From: Legionella impletisoli
GTDB lineage: Bacteria > Pseudomonadota > Gammaproteobacteria > Legionellales > Legionellaceae
Length of the DNA: 64,000 bases
Reading direction: 5' to 3'
NCBI RefSeq assembly: GCF_900639875.1
Contig: NZ_CAAAIA010000001.1
Coordinates: 124,001-188,000, forward strand
The position numbers were made by a program, and so were the translations under genes. This document shows positions 54,109 to 63,293 of the stretch, in pieces. The notes under the pieces were generated by a model, which worked only from the letters and a program-made list of their open reading frames with translations, searched no databases and had not been told where the DNA came from. How positions within the stretch are numbered: position 1 is the first letter of the stretch; each line of letters begins with the position of its first letter.

Positions 54109-55071
54109 ATGAGTCAATTAAAATGTGCTGTAATTGGGGTGGGATACCTAGGGCGCTTTCATGCGCAAAAATATAAATCCTTAAGTGATGTCGAGCTGAT
54201 TGCAGTCTGTGATGTTAACAAAAGTGTTGTGGATTCCGTATCTCAGGAGCTCAATGTTCAAGGCGTAAGAGATTATCATGATCTGTTTGGTAAAGTGGAT
54301 GCTGTTAGTATTTCTGCAACCACAAATGCTCATTTTGCAATTGCTAAAGATTGTTTACAACATGGCATACACGTTCTAATTGAAAAACCAATCACTGAAA
54401 CCGTTGCGCAAGCTGAAGAGTTAATTTCTTTGGCTGAAGAAAACGGTCTTAAATTACAAGTGGGCCATCTAGAGCGGTTTAATGCAGCACGGTTAGCCTT
54501 GGAGGATCATCTTACCCAACCCTTATTTATTGAGTCGCATCGCCTTGCCCCATTTAATCCTCGAGGAACAGATGTCAATGTTATCTTGGATTTAATGATT
54601 CATGATATCGATATTATCCAATCTATTGTCCATAGCCCAATTAAAAATATAGATGCCCAAGGGGCACCGGTCTTAACCAAGTCTATCGATATTGCGAACG
54701 CCAGAATTACTTTTGAAAATCAATGTGTGGCTAATGTAACCGCCAGTCGAATCAGTTTTAAATCTGAACGGAAAACTCGTATTTTTCAACAAGACACCTA
54801 CATTTCCATTGACTATCAAAACAAGCAGTTTGCTGTGTTTCAGAAAGGAGAAGGTGAAATGTTCCCCGGTATTCCTGAAATAACGCGCCATCAATCTGCT
54901 TTTGAAAAAGGCGATGCATTACTTGAGGAAATTAAATCCTTCGTCAATTGTATTCGTGAAGACAGCGAGCCGCTTGTGACAGGCCAGGATGGATGTGCTG
55001 CACTTTCTACAGCAGAAAAGATCACCACGTTGATTAATAATCACTTAATTGCACGCTATGCGGCTATATAA
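54109..55071 (+). CDS. gnnA: Gfo/Idh/MocA oxidoreductase, GnnA-like
   Basis: The N-terminal NAD-binding motif is AVIGVGYLGRFHAQKY, followed by EKPITETVAQAEELI (catalytic Lys) and the GHLERFNAAR and LMIHDIDII motifs of the family. The gene overlaps lpxB by 14 bases. GnnA oxidises the 3-OH of UDP-GlcNAc so that GnnB can aminate it, giving the diamino sugar of lipid A; in Acidithiobacillus gnnA/gnnB lie beside lpxA/lpxB. The assignment rests on family plus context. gnnB is not in the window. Confidence 0.75.
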   Translation: MSQLKCAVIGVGYLGRFHAQKYKSLSDVELIAVCDVNKSVVDSVSQELNVQGVRDYHDLFGKVDAVSISATTNAHFAIAKDCLQHGIHVLIEKPITETVAQAEELISLAEENGLKLQVGHLERFNAARLALEDHLTQPLFIESHRLAPFNPRGTDVNVILDLMIHDIDIIQSIVHSPIKNIDAQGAPVLTKSIDIANARITFENQCVANVTASRISFKSERKTRIFQQDTYISIDYQNKQFAVFQKGEGEMFPGIPEITRHQSAFEKGDALLEEIKSFVNCIREDSEPLVTGQDGCAALSTAEKITTLINNHLIARYAAI

Positions 55072-56206
55072 ACATATTGTTTTTGTTGCAGGCGAAGAAT
55101 CAGGCGATCAGCATGCAGCCGAGGTGATTCGTCAATTAAAACGAGATGATCCATCGCTTAAAGTGACCGGTATAGGTGGAAGAAACATGGAAGCTGCTGG
55201 AGCTGAACTTATCAGCGATTTGGCGCGTTTTGGTGTCACAGGAGTTACGGAAGTTTTACGTCACTTTAGTATCATTAAAAAAGCATTTAAAGCCATACAA
55301 AAACATCTTAGAGAATCAAAACCTGATTTGCTCGTGTTGGTCGATTACCCTGGATTTAACCTGCGATTAGCCAAATTTGCAAAACGCGAGCTTGGTTTAC
55401 GCATTCTTTATTATATCGGCCCCCAAATCTGGGCATGGAAAGCTGGAAGAATTCATACCATTCAGCAGCATATTGATCATATGGCGGTTATTTTGCCTTT
55501 TGAAAAAGCTATTTATGAATCAGCGGGAATACCTGTATCGTTTGTAGGGCACCCGCTGGTTAACCGAATGGAGCATCATAAATTTTTAACAGAACCCTTA
55601 AAATCGCTCGGACTTCCTGAGAATAAACGGTTATTGGCTATTCTTCCTGGTAGCCGGACTCATGAAATAAAAAAACATATGCCTATTCTGGCTTGTGCTG
55701 CGGAAACGCTACATAAAAACATTGAGAATTTACATATAGTTATACCTGTAGCCAATACGATTGATGATTACGAGATTGAACGCTTCTTACAAGATAAATC
55801 CTTTTCTTATACCTTAGTTTCAGGTCATGCCATTGATGTTGCTGCAATGAGTGAATGTGTGGTAGTCGCATCGGGAACTGCTTCACTCGAATGTGCCCTA
55901 CTCGGAAAACCAATGTGCATCATATACAAAGCCTCCTTACTTACCTACCTTTTAGCCTCTAAATTGATAAACGTTAAATATCTCGGTTTATCAAATTTAT
56001 TACAAGATAAGATGGTTGCACCCGAGTTATTACAATATGACTTTAATGTACATGAATTGACACGTCTCATCTCTAAACTGCTCTTGGATCAAACGTTTAC
56101 TGAACGAATGATAAAAAATCTCGTAGTGCTTAAACAATCGCTTTCTGCCCAAAGCGCCGATTGCACGATTACCGATTTGATTAAAAAAGAAGTTGGCTGT
56201 ATCTAA
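55058..56206 (+). CDS. lpxB: Lipid-A-disaccharide synthase
   Basis: A GT19 glycosyltransferase that joins UDP-diacylglucosamine to lipid X in the lipid A pathway. Motifs GEESGDQHAAEVI, GIGGRNMEAAGAEL, VDYPGFNLRLA, YYIGPQIWAWKAGR, LPGSRTHEI and ASGTASLECAL are all present. The ATG at 55058, giving MRLYKHIVFVAGEESG, is preferred over one three codons earlier. 382 residues. Confidence 0.95.
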   Translation: MRLYKHIVFVAGEESGDQHAAEVIRQLKRDDPSLKVTGIGGRNMEAAGAELISDLARFGVTGVTEVLRHFSIIKKAFKAIQKHLRESKPDLLVLVDYPGFNLRLAKFAKRELGLRILYYIGPQIWAWKAGRIHTIQQHIDHMAVILPFEKAIYESAGIPVSFVGHPLVNRMEHHKFLTEPLKSLGLPENKRLLAILPGSRTHEIKKHMPILACAAETLHKNIENLHIVIPVANTIDDYEIERFLQDKSFSYTLVSGHAIDVAAMSECVVVASGTASLECALLGKPMCIIYKASLLTYLLASKLINVKYLGLSNLLQDKMVAPELLQYDFNVHELTRLISKLLLDQTFTERMIKNLVVLKQSLSAQSADCTITDLIKKEVGCI

Positions 56207-56363
56207 ATCGACCTTGATTTAAAAAATCATATACAATCAATGAGCTATATTATCATGTAAATTCTAGATTCTTAATTTTTGTTCGTGTAAAATGATATTC
56301 TCTCTATTTATTGGTAAGAGAGAGCTTGGACTGTAAGAGTTAATTAAAATAAGGAAGTTACCC

Positions 56364-56663
56364 ATGAATGTTACTGAATCACGCAGTGTTAACAGTGCCA
56401 ATGCAACTCAAGAAAAAGGGTTGCAAGAACTGGTCTATGGATTAGTAAATCGTTTTCTTGCTGAAAACAAAAATAAATCTATTTCTGGCCTTTACGACAT
56501 GATTCTTTCTGAAGTTGAGCCACCTCTTTTACAAGCGGTTATGGAAAAGCGCAGAGGAAATCAACTACAAGCCGCAAAAATGCTAGGGATCAGCCGCGGT
56601 ACCATTCGCAAGAAACTTCAACGCTATTTTGGAACAAAGTACTTCCGCTTAACTGAGGAATAA
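56364..56663 (+). CDS. fis: Fis nucleoid-associated DNA-binding protein
   Basis: The C-terminal helix-turn-helix GNQLQAAKMLGISRGTIRKK is a near match to E. coli Fis, and the length (99) is almost identical (98). Fis bends DNA, activates rRNA promoters and signals growth phase. It normally follows dusB; here it is monocistronic, with a 150-base leader and a strong terminator. Confidence 0.95.
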   Translation: MNVTESRSVNSANATQEKGLQELVYGLVNRFLAENKNKSISGLYDMILSEVEPPLLQAVMEKRRGNQLQAAKMLGISRGTIRKKLQRYFGTKYFRLTEE

Positions 56664-56684
56664 AAAATAACGGTTTTACCCAGA

Positions 56685-56708
56685 AGGCTCGCCATTGCGG
56701 GCCTTTTT
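56685..56708 (+). terminator. Intrinsic terminator of fis
   Basis: AGGCTCGC pairs with GCGGGCCT (8 pairs, one G-U) around CATT, followed directly by TTTTT. It lies 21 bases after the stop codon. Confidence 0.85.
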
Positions 56709-56743
56709 ATTTTTATTCTTCGACTCTGGGAGAGGTATATTGT

Positions 56744-58900
56744 ATGAAATCAGCAAGGTTATGTCTTATTATTGCCCTTTCATTCTTTTTTGTAACGCGT
56801 TGCTTAGCCCATAACTCTTTTGCAATAGAAGATCAGAATGGCCCTTATGAAGTGGATACTGAAGAATATCGCCTCCCTGCAAAAATACATACAGATGTTT
56901 TAAATGATGAAAAAACAGAAATTTGGGCTCGAGTTTTTTTTCCAAAAAATATTGAGCAATTATCCCCCAGCCCCTTAGTTATTATGCTTCATGGCAATCA
57001 TTCGACTTGTGGACGAGGGAAAAATCCTAGAATTGATGATGATACGAGTTATACTATCACAGGCGAATGCCCCAAAGGGTATGTGGTTGTCCCGAATCAT
57101 GAGGGATACAATTACATTGCGAAGCAGCTAGCTTCTTGGGGTATTATTACTATCTCTATTAATTCTAATCGTGGAATAAACGGCGGTAAAAGCTCCCCTG
57201 ACGACGTTGCCTTAATCAAAGCCAGGGGACGTTTGATTCTTAAACATCTTTCCTTACTGTATAAATGGTTTGCTGCCAACTCATTTCCTAGAAAGTTAAA
57301 TCCTAAATTAAAACCAATCGTTAACAAGATGGATTTTACTCGAGTTGGCTTATTTGGGCACTCCCGTGGCGCGCAAGGGATTCGAGCGGCTTATGCTCTT
57401 TATCAGGAGCCAGGAAGTGCATGGAAAACTTTGATGCCAGAATTATCCATTAACGCACTCTATGAAATTGGGGGTACGGATTTTCCCATCTTTAATTCTT
57501 ATACACACATGCTCGATCAATTGAATGCAGATCAAGTTGCTTGGAATCAACTGCTTCCATTATGCGATGGCGATGTCGTTGATGCACAGGGGAAAAACCC
57601 ATTTGAACGAATGATCAACGATGATTCGATTATTGATAACACTCCAAAATCACTCTATGAAGTATGGGGTGCAAATCATAATTTTTTTAATACAGAGTGG
57701 CAAATCCCTGACGTGCGTTTTGAAATCTGTAGTCATTCAGATATCTTATTTTCTCCTTTTGATAAAGACTCGAAAAGGCAACAATTAATCGCTCAGAACA
57801 GCGTGCTAGCCTTCTTTAAAGGTCATTTGCTCAATCGAAAGGAAGACATGGCACACTTTAATCCACTAAGTCCCCTTCCCATAATCTTAAAACAAATTAC
57901 GCAAATTGATAGAGATTATTTCCCATCACGAAATAACCATTCTATCGCCGTGGTGGATAATTTTAATCAAAATACAGGTATTAATTCATCGGGATTCAGT
58001 AATGTTCATCATCATATTAAAATCATCCACGGTGAAGTGGACCCTTCCCTCAAAGTAAAACAACGTGTTGCAAAAATTCAATGGGAACGCGTTATGAATA
58101 CGCCCTATTTTGAATCCGTTTGGTCAGCTATTGGCCAAGGAAAGGATATATCCTCGTTCATGACACTTGACTTTCGAGTGATGCGCTCGGATAGCATTTT
58201 AAACCGCGCGAACGAAACCGATTTAAGCATTCATCTTGTGGATGCTGATGAGAAGATCTCAACCCCTGTGAAATTAAGCGAATTCTCAATCTTGAATGGA
58301 CCTGGAAGCTATGATGATGAATATCAATTTAATCCTCTTTTTAGAACGGTCAGGATCCCTTTATCACAATTCCAAGGGGTTGATTTAAGAAAAATTCATT
58401 CGGTTCGCTTTTCTTTTGACCAAACCGAGTCAGGAGCAATCTATCTTACAACCATTCGGTTTAATAAAGATTATGGTCCTGGATTCGATACCACTAAAGA
58501 AATGCCTCACCGAATTCCATCTTTTCATAAATCAGCTAATGACGCCCGCGTTTCGCATTCTTTAATTGTGCCTGAAAAGTTGAATCAAATTAAAGTGGTT
58601 CAACTTAATCAACCTAAACAAGCGCATACAAATGAAGAGTTCGTTGAGATTCATCTAGAAAGCCAAGAAAAATTCATCGTTTCTGACGCTTTGCCTATTT
58701 TACGCATCGGGAAAATGGAATTTATGCTTAGCCGTTATAGTGATAGTGGAGATCAACATAAACTGATCTTTACTATTCCAAAAGAGCAGTATGAGCAGTT
58801 TTCTGGATTAGAATCAGTTGTCGTTTCAAATGGAAAAACTTGGCACTTTGGAAAGCTTATAAAAGCGGATGTTAAATGGTCCAGGTCTAACAAAAGATAG
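56744..58900 (+). CDS. Large secreted alpha/beta-hydrolase
   Basis: A signal peptide (1-22, ending CLA) precedes an alpha/beta-hydrolase domain (about 35-370): LVIMLHGNHSTCG (oxyanion loop), FGHSRGAQG with nucleophile Ser207, LPLCDGDVVD (likely acid) and GANHNFFN (likely His). Residues 370-718 are a second, beta-rich region of unknown role. The family is cutinase- or polyester-hydrolase-like in layout. With Sec export it is a plausible type II secretion substrate. Confidence 0.8.
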   Translation: MKSARLCLIIALSFFFVTRCLAHNSFAIEDQNGPYEVDTEEYRLPAKIHTDVLNDEKTEIWARVFFPKNIEQLSPSPLVIMLHGNHSTCGRGKNPRIDDDTSYTITGECPKGYVVVPNHEGYNYIAKQLASWGIITISINSNRGINGGKSSPDDVALIKARGRLILKHLSLLYKWFAANSFPRKLNPKLKPIVNKMDFTRVGLFGHSRGAQGIRAAYALYQEPGSAWKTLMPELSINALYEIGGTDFPIFNSYTHMLDQLNADQVAWNQLLPLCDGDVVDAQGKNPFERMINDDSIIDNTPKSLYEVWGANHNFFNTEWQIPDVRFEICSHSDILFSPFDKDSKRQQLIAQNSVLAFFKGHLLNRKEDMAHFNPLSPLPIILKQITQIDRDYFPSRNNHSIAVVDNFNQNTGINSSGFSNVHHHIKIIHGEVDPSLKVKQRVAKIQWERVMNTPYFESVWSAIGQGKDISSFMTLDFRVMRSDSILNRANETDLSIHLVDADEKISTPVKLSEFSILNGPGSYDDEYQFNPLFRTVRIPLSQFQGVDLRKIHSVRFSFDQTESGAIYLTTIRFNKDYGPGFDTTKEMPHRIPSFHKSANDARVSHSLIVPEKLNQIKVVQLNQPKQAHTNEEFVEIHLESQEKFIVSDALPILRIGKMEFMLSRYSDSGDQHKLIFTIPKEQYEQFSGLESVVVSNGKTWHFGKLIKADVKWSRSNKR

Positions 58901-58927
58901 ACCTGGACCTAATCGAAAGATGTTGAA

Positions 58928-60790
58928 TTAGGAATTTAAAAGCAACTCATTCATGCGTTTTACGAAATCCGCGGGATTATCAAGTTGCCCACCTTCAGAT
59001 AAGACGGCTTGCTCAAATAAGACAACCGTCCATTTGGCGAATCGTTCATCATCCTGACAAGCATGAAGTTGCTGAATTAAAGGATGTTCGGGATTAATTT
59101 CAAATATGGGCTTTGTTTCAGGTAACTTTTGTCCTGCGGCCTGAAGTATTCGCTGCATCTCCAATCCCAAATCACCTTCATCGGCAACTACGCAGGCGGG
59201 TGAGTCGGTCAAGCGATGAGTTATGGTTACCTCTTTCACTCGATCACCGAGGACCTCTTTAATTTGCTTAAGCATAGGTTCTAAGGTTTTTTCTTGCTCT
59301 TTTACCTCTTTTTCATCTACTAAATCAATTTTACCTTTGCTAATGGATTGAAGTGGCTTTCCATCAAATTCATTTAAATAACTAACCAACCATTCATCGA
59401 CTCGATCACTTAATAATAAAACCTCAATCCCTTTTTTCTTAAAAATTTCTAAATGCGGGCTATTTTTGGCGGCATTGTAGCTTGAAGCTGTGATGAAATA
59501 GATTTTATCCTGCCCCTTTTGCATGCGATCCACATAGGTTTGAAGGGAAACCGTTTGTCTTTCAGACTCTGAAGCAGTGGTTGCAAAACGTAGTAGCTTC
59601 GAAAGACTCTCAAGATTAACGGGATCTTCGATAGGCCCTTCCTTAATAACCAAGCCAAATTCATCCCAAAATTGCTGGTATTTTTCTGAATCATCCCGAC
59701 TCAATTTCTCTAGCATAGAAAGAATCCGTTTTGTGCAAGCAGTACGAATGCTTTCCACTTGTTTATTGTCTTGCAGAATTTCACGAGAAATATTCAAAGG
59801 TAAATCGCTGGCATCGACAATTCCTTTTACAAAGCGTAAGTAACGAGGTAAAAATTGCGATGCATCGTCCATGATAAATACGCGTTTAACATACAACTTT
59901 AACCCATGTTTAACTTCATGTTGCCAAAGATCATATGGCGCATGACTTGGGATGTACAATAAGCTGATATAATCTTGTTTTCCTTCTACATGATTATGCG
60001 ACCAAATTAATGGATTCTGAAAATCATGAGAAATGTGCTTATATAACTCTTGATACTCTTCATCGGTAATTTCTGATTTTTGTAGAGTCCACAAAGCGGT
60101 GGCTTTATTGACGGTTTCATATTCTTCTTTCTTTTTATCTTCTGGTGAAGTTGTCTTCATAACAATTGGCCAACAAATGTGATCAGAGTATTTGTTGATG
60201 ATATTTCGTAATCGCCACTCGCTTAAAAACTCCTCTTCTTCTTTTTTAAGATGCAATGTAATGGCTGTACCACGTTCCTTTATGGTTTCCTCTGCGATTG
60301 TAAATTCACCTTCGCCAGCAGACTCCCAAACAACCCCTTCATCAGGTTTTAGACCAGCACGGCGACTTTTTACCGTAACTTTATCAGCCACAATAAAGGC
60401 TGAGTAAAATCCAACGCCAAACTGACCAATTAAGTGCGAATCTTTTGCTGATTCGCCGGTGAGTTTGCTTAAAAACTCTTTAGTTCCCGACTTGGCGATG
60501 GTTCCTAAATTTTCAACTGCCTCGTCACGGCTCATCCCAATGCCATTGTCTCGAATCGTAATCGTCTTTAATTTTTCGTTATAATCAATCGTAATTTTTA
60601 AATCAGAATCGCCTTCATATAATTCACTATTTGATAAAGCAAGAAATCGTAGTTTATCCAATGCATCGGAAGCATTTGAAATTAATTCACGCAAGAAAAT
60701 TTCTTTGTTGCTGTATAATGAGTGGACCACTAGATGAAGCATTTGCTTCACTTCAGTTTGAAATCCCATGGTTTGCTGCTTACTTGCCAT
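58928..60790 (-). CDS. htpG: Chaperone protein HtpG (Hsp90)
   Basis: The N-terminal GHKL ATPase motifs [25 protein letters not shown] and [11 protein letters not shown] are intact, with the middle-domain Arg in SREILQDNK. The ATG at 60790 follows GGAG and gives [11 protein letters not shown], 620 residues, matching other HtpG proteins. A heat-shock type promoter lies upstream within the end of the neighbouring gene. Confidence 0.97.
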   Translation of the reverse strand: MASKQQTMGFQTEVKQMLHLVVHSLYSNKEIFLRELISNASDALDKLRFLALSNSELYEGDSDLKITIDYNEKLKTITIRDNGIGMSRDEAVENLGTIAKSGTKEFLSKLTGESAKDSHLIGQFGVGFYSAFIVADKVTVKSRRAGLKPDEGVVWESAGEGEFTIAEETIKERGTAITLHLKKEEEEFLSEWRLRNIINKYSDHICWPIVMKTTSPEDKKKEEYETVNKATALWTLQKSEITDEEYQELYKHISHDFQNPLIWSHNHVEGKQDYISLLYIPSHAPYDLWQHEVKHGLKLYVKRVFIMDDASQFLPRYLRFVKGIVDASDLPLNISREILQDNKQVESIRTACTKRILSMLEKLSRDDSEKYQQFWDEFGLVIKEGPIEDPVNLESLSKLLRFATTASESERQTVSLQTYVDRMQKGQDKIYFITASSYNAAKNSPHLEIFKKKGIEVLLLSDRVDEWLVSYLNEFDGKPLQSISKGKIDLVDEKEVKEQEKTLEPMLKQIKEVLGDRVKEVTITHRLTDSPACVVADEGDLGLEMQRILQAAGQKLPETKPIFEINPEHPLIQQLHACQDDERFAKWTVVLFEQAVLSEGGQLDNPADFVKRMNELLLNS

Positions 60791-60861
60791 TGATAAATCT
60801 CCATTGCTGGCTAAATTCAAAAAAATACGTCTGGACTACCCAGATGTGACCTCTTGGATAT

Positions 60862-60889
60862 AGATAGGGTTTATAAGAGAAATTTCAAG
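60862..60889 (-). promoter_or_regulatory. Sigma-32-type heat-shock promoter of htpG
   Basis: On the minus strand CTTGAAA (60889-60883) and CCCTATCT (60869-60862) are 13 bases apart, fitting the sigma-32 consensus CTTGAAA-N11-15-CCCCATNT with one main mismatch. It lies about 70 bases before the htpG start and overlaps the last codons of the DUF4124 gene. Confidence 0.72.
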
Positions 60890-61430
60890 GGCTTCTGCCT
60901 GCTGGCCGTGTTTGGGGAACCATACCGACTCGAGGTCGATGCATGTAGACGGTGATGGCTTCACTTGTGTCCAACACCTTCCCAGCCCCACCCACAATTT
61001 GAGCGGCAATACTATGAGCACCACGGTTAACATCTTTTAACGCAAAAACGGTGTTCGCTTGTGGCTCTCCAAGCGGTGAACCATCAAAAAGAATTTGTAC
61101 CTTATCGCTTTCTTTAAGTTCAGGAGTTATCTGCAACATAACGGATATATAGCCTTGATTATTTCGAATGGTGGCTTGATTTTTAGGTTCTACAATTTCA
61201 ATCTTATAATCGGTAGCTTCATCTACAAGTTGTAAGGGCTCGGGGGTTGCTACAGGTTCAACTGGAGGTGATGAGAACGTTTGTACTGCTGGTAAATCGA
61301 CCTTTTCAGCGCCAGGCCGAGGTTTGTCGGTAAAATGAACAGTACCACTGCTATCGGTCCATTTGTAAATTTGCCCTTGCATAGGTAAGCTTAATGCCAT
61401 TAAAAAAGTAAAAAGAAGTGTCTTTTTCAT
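60885..61430 (-). CDS. DUF4124 domain exported protein
   Basis: A signal peptide (1-19) is followed by IYKWTDSSGTVHFTDKPRPG, the DUF4124 core, then a Pro-rich spacer and a C-terminal immunoglobulin-like part (VEPKNQATIRNNQGYISVML...). Proteins of this kind sit beside glnA and ntrBC in many gammaproteobacteria without a known role. 181 residues. It is separated from glnA by a hairpin. Confidence 0.85.
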   Translation of the reverse strand: MKKTLLFTFLMALSLPMQGQIYKWTDSSGTVHFTDKPRPGAEKVDLPAVQTFSSPPVEPVATPEPLQLVDEATDYKIEIVEPKNQATIRNNQGYISVMLQITPELKESDKVQILFDGSPLGEPQANTVFALKDVNRGAHSIAAQIVGGAGKVLDTSEAITVYMHRPRVGMVPQTRPAGRSP

Positions 61431-61496
61431 CCTATGCTCCAGCTATAATGAGGAAATGGTCTTAGTTTGAATTAGGACTTCTATCCAGTCTAAGCC

Positions 61497-61520
61497 AAGG
61501 CCTACCTAATGGTAGGCCTT
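61497..61520 (-). terminator. Hairpin after glnA, probable terminator
   Basis: AAGGCCTACC at 61497-61506 pairs perfectly with 61511-61520, with a 4-base loop. Only a broken T-run follows on the minus strand, so it may attenuate rather than stop read-through into the DUF4124 gene. Confidence 0.6.
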
Positions 61521-61557
61521 GCTAACTCGTATCTCCCAATCAATGGAAAATAATGAA

Positions 61558-62967
61558 TCAACTACTATAATATAGCTCGAATTCGAAAGGATGTACTAAA
61601 CTGCGTACTTGTGCGATGTCTTGTTCACGTAATTCGATATAGCTCTTAATGAATTCCTTACTAAAAACATCCCCTTGTAATAAGAACTCATGGTCTTGAC
61701 GAAGGTGATTTACCGCTTCTTCTAAGGAGCTTGCGACAGTAGGCACATCAATCAATTCTTCTGGAGGAAGATCATATAGATCTTTATCCATAGGTTGTCC
61801 CGGATGAATTTTATTTTGAATTCCATCTAACCCCGCCATCATCATGGCAGAAAACGCTAAATATGGGTTCGCAGTGGGATCTGGGAATCGAACTTCTATT
61901 CTGCGGGCATTGGGGCTGCTAACATGAGGAATACGGATGGAAGCCGACCGATTTCGAGCAGAATACGCTAATAAAACAGGGGCTTCAAACCCAGGTACTA
62001 GTCGTTTATAACTATTCGTTGCAGGGTTTGTGAAAGCATTTAAAGCACGGGCGTGCTTAATAATACCTCCAATGTAATACAAAGCGGTTTCAGAAAGGCC
62101 CGCATACTGATCGCCAGAGAATAAATTCACACCATCCTTACTCAGAGATTGATGGCAGTGCATGCCACTTCCATTATCACCTACCAAAGGTTTTGGCATA
62201 AAGGTCGCCGTTTTCCCGTAATTATGTGCAACGTTATGAACCACATATTTTAAAATTTGTAATTCATCGGCTTTTTTCGTCAAACTGTTAAAACGAGTTG
62301 CCACCTCACATTGGTTTGCCGTTGCCACTTCATGATGATGGGCTTCCACTTCAATACCAAGATCTTCTAAAATTCGGCTAATGGCTGAACGAATATCTTG
62401 CGAAGAGTCAACAGGCGGAACGGGGAAATAACCGCCTTTAATATGTGGACGATGACCTATATTCCCCCCTTCAACGACTTTACCTGAATTCCATTGAGCT
62501 TCTTCGGAATCAATTTTGTAAAAAGAACCACTTATATTAGTTTCCCATCGGACATCATCAAATAAAAAGAATTCTGGTTCAGGACCAAAATAAGCTTGAT
62601 CGGCAATGCCCGTTGATTGAAGGTATGCTTCAGCACGTAACGCTAAAGACCGAGGATCACGGTCATATCCAAGCATCGTTTGGGGATCAACGACATTGCA
62701 TCGAATAAAAAGTGTATTTTCTTGATAAAATGGATCGAGCTGAACACTGTCTAAATCTGGAACCAGAGCCAAATCAGATTGATGAATTTTTTGCCACCCT
62801 TTAAAGGAAGAGCCATCAATCATTTTGCCATGTTCAATAAAATCATCATTTACAGCAGACACAGGGATAGTAATATGCTGCTCTTTTCCTCTCGTGTCCG
62901 TAAACCGTAAGTCAATGAATTTGATTTCATGTTCATTAATCGCTTGAAGCAGTACCTCTTTACTCAT
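61558..62967 (-). CDS. glnA: Glutamine synthetase, type I
   Basis: Makes glutamine from glutamate and ammonia. The active-site blocks [20 protein letters not shown] and NRSASIRIP are present, and [10 protein letters not shown] contains the Tyr adenylylation site, marking the regulated GSI-beta form. The ATG at 62967 follows GGAG; the frame extends four codons upstream. 469 residues. No ntrBC genes are next to it in the window. Confidence 0.97.
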   Translation of the reverse strand: MSKEVLLQAINEHEIKFIDLRFTDTRGKEQHITIPVSAVNDDFIEHGKMIDGSSFKGWQKIHQSDLALVPDLDSVQLDPFYQENTLFIRCNVVDPQTMLGYDRDPRSLALRAEAYLQSTGIADQAYFGPEPEFFLFDDVRWETNISGSFYKIDSEEAQWNSGKVVEGGNIGHRPHIKGGYFPVPPVDSSQDIRSAISRILEDLGIEVEAHHHEVATANQCEVATRFNSLTKKADELQILKYVVHNVAHNYGKTATFMPKPLVGDNGSGMHCHQSLSKDGVNLFSGDQYAGLSETALYYIGGIIKHARALNAFTNPATNSYKRLVPGFEAPVLLAYSARNRSASIRIPHVSSPNARRIEVRFPDPTANPYLAFSAMMMAGLDGIQNKIHPGQPMDKDLYDLPPEELIDVPTVASSLEEAVNHLRQDHEFLLQGDVFSKEFIKSYIELREQDIAQVRSLVHPFEFELYYSS

Positions 62968-63293
62968 TATTATCTCCATGTAACAGCACGACGGTAGTTT
63001 TAAGGCAAGTCATCCTAATGTTATAAAGAATAAAAACACTTAGCGAGACCATTCCTGCTCGCATAGAAATGAAACATATTATGCTTTATTAATACAAACT
63101 ATGAGTTTGCCCTATGCAGTAGTTTACCTTAAGTGACTTATTAAACCCAATAGATTAAACTACTTTAAGAAAGAATATTTTTTTAATTTACGCATCGGAT
63201 TACGCATCGGATTGCAGATACTCGTCTTATAGAAGTTAAAGTACCTATACTCGATTCTTTTTTTGATGAGACAAACTAGACAAACGAGTTGAA
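62968..63293. other. Divergent intergenic region between glnA and gspF
   Basis: These 326 bases carry the regulatory DNA for both genes. A TATACT (63246-63251) could be the gspF -10. I see no clear sigma-54 (-24 GG/-12 GC) site for glnA. A 12-bp tandem repeat is listed separately. Confidence 0.5.
63190..63213. repeat. 12-bp tandem direct repeat
   Basis: ACGCATCGGATT occurs twice back to back (63190-63201 and 63202-63213), 80 bases before gspF. It may be a regulator site or a replication slip. Confidence 0.7.

Noticed and set aside
63190-63213. CRISPR-like repeat
   Set aside because: Only two contiguous 12-base copies without spacers. No CRISPR array is visible anywhere in the window.
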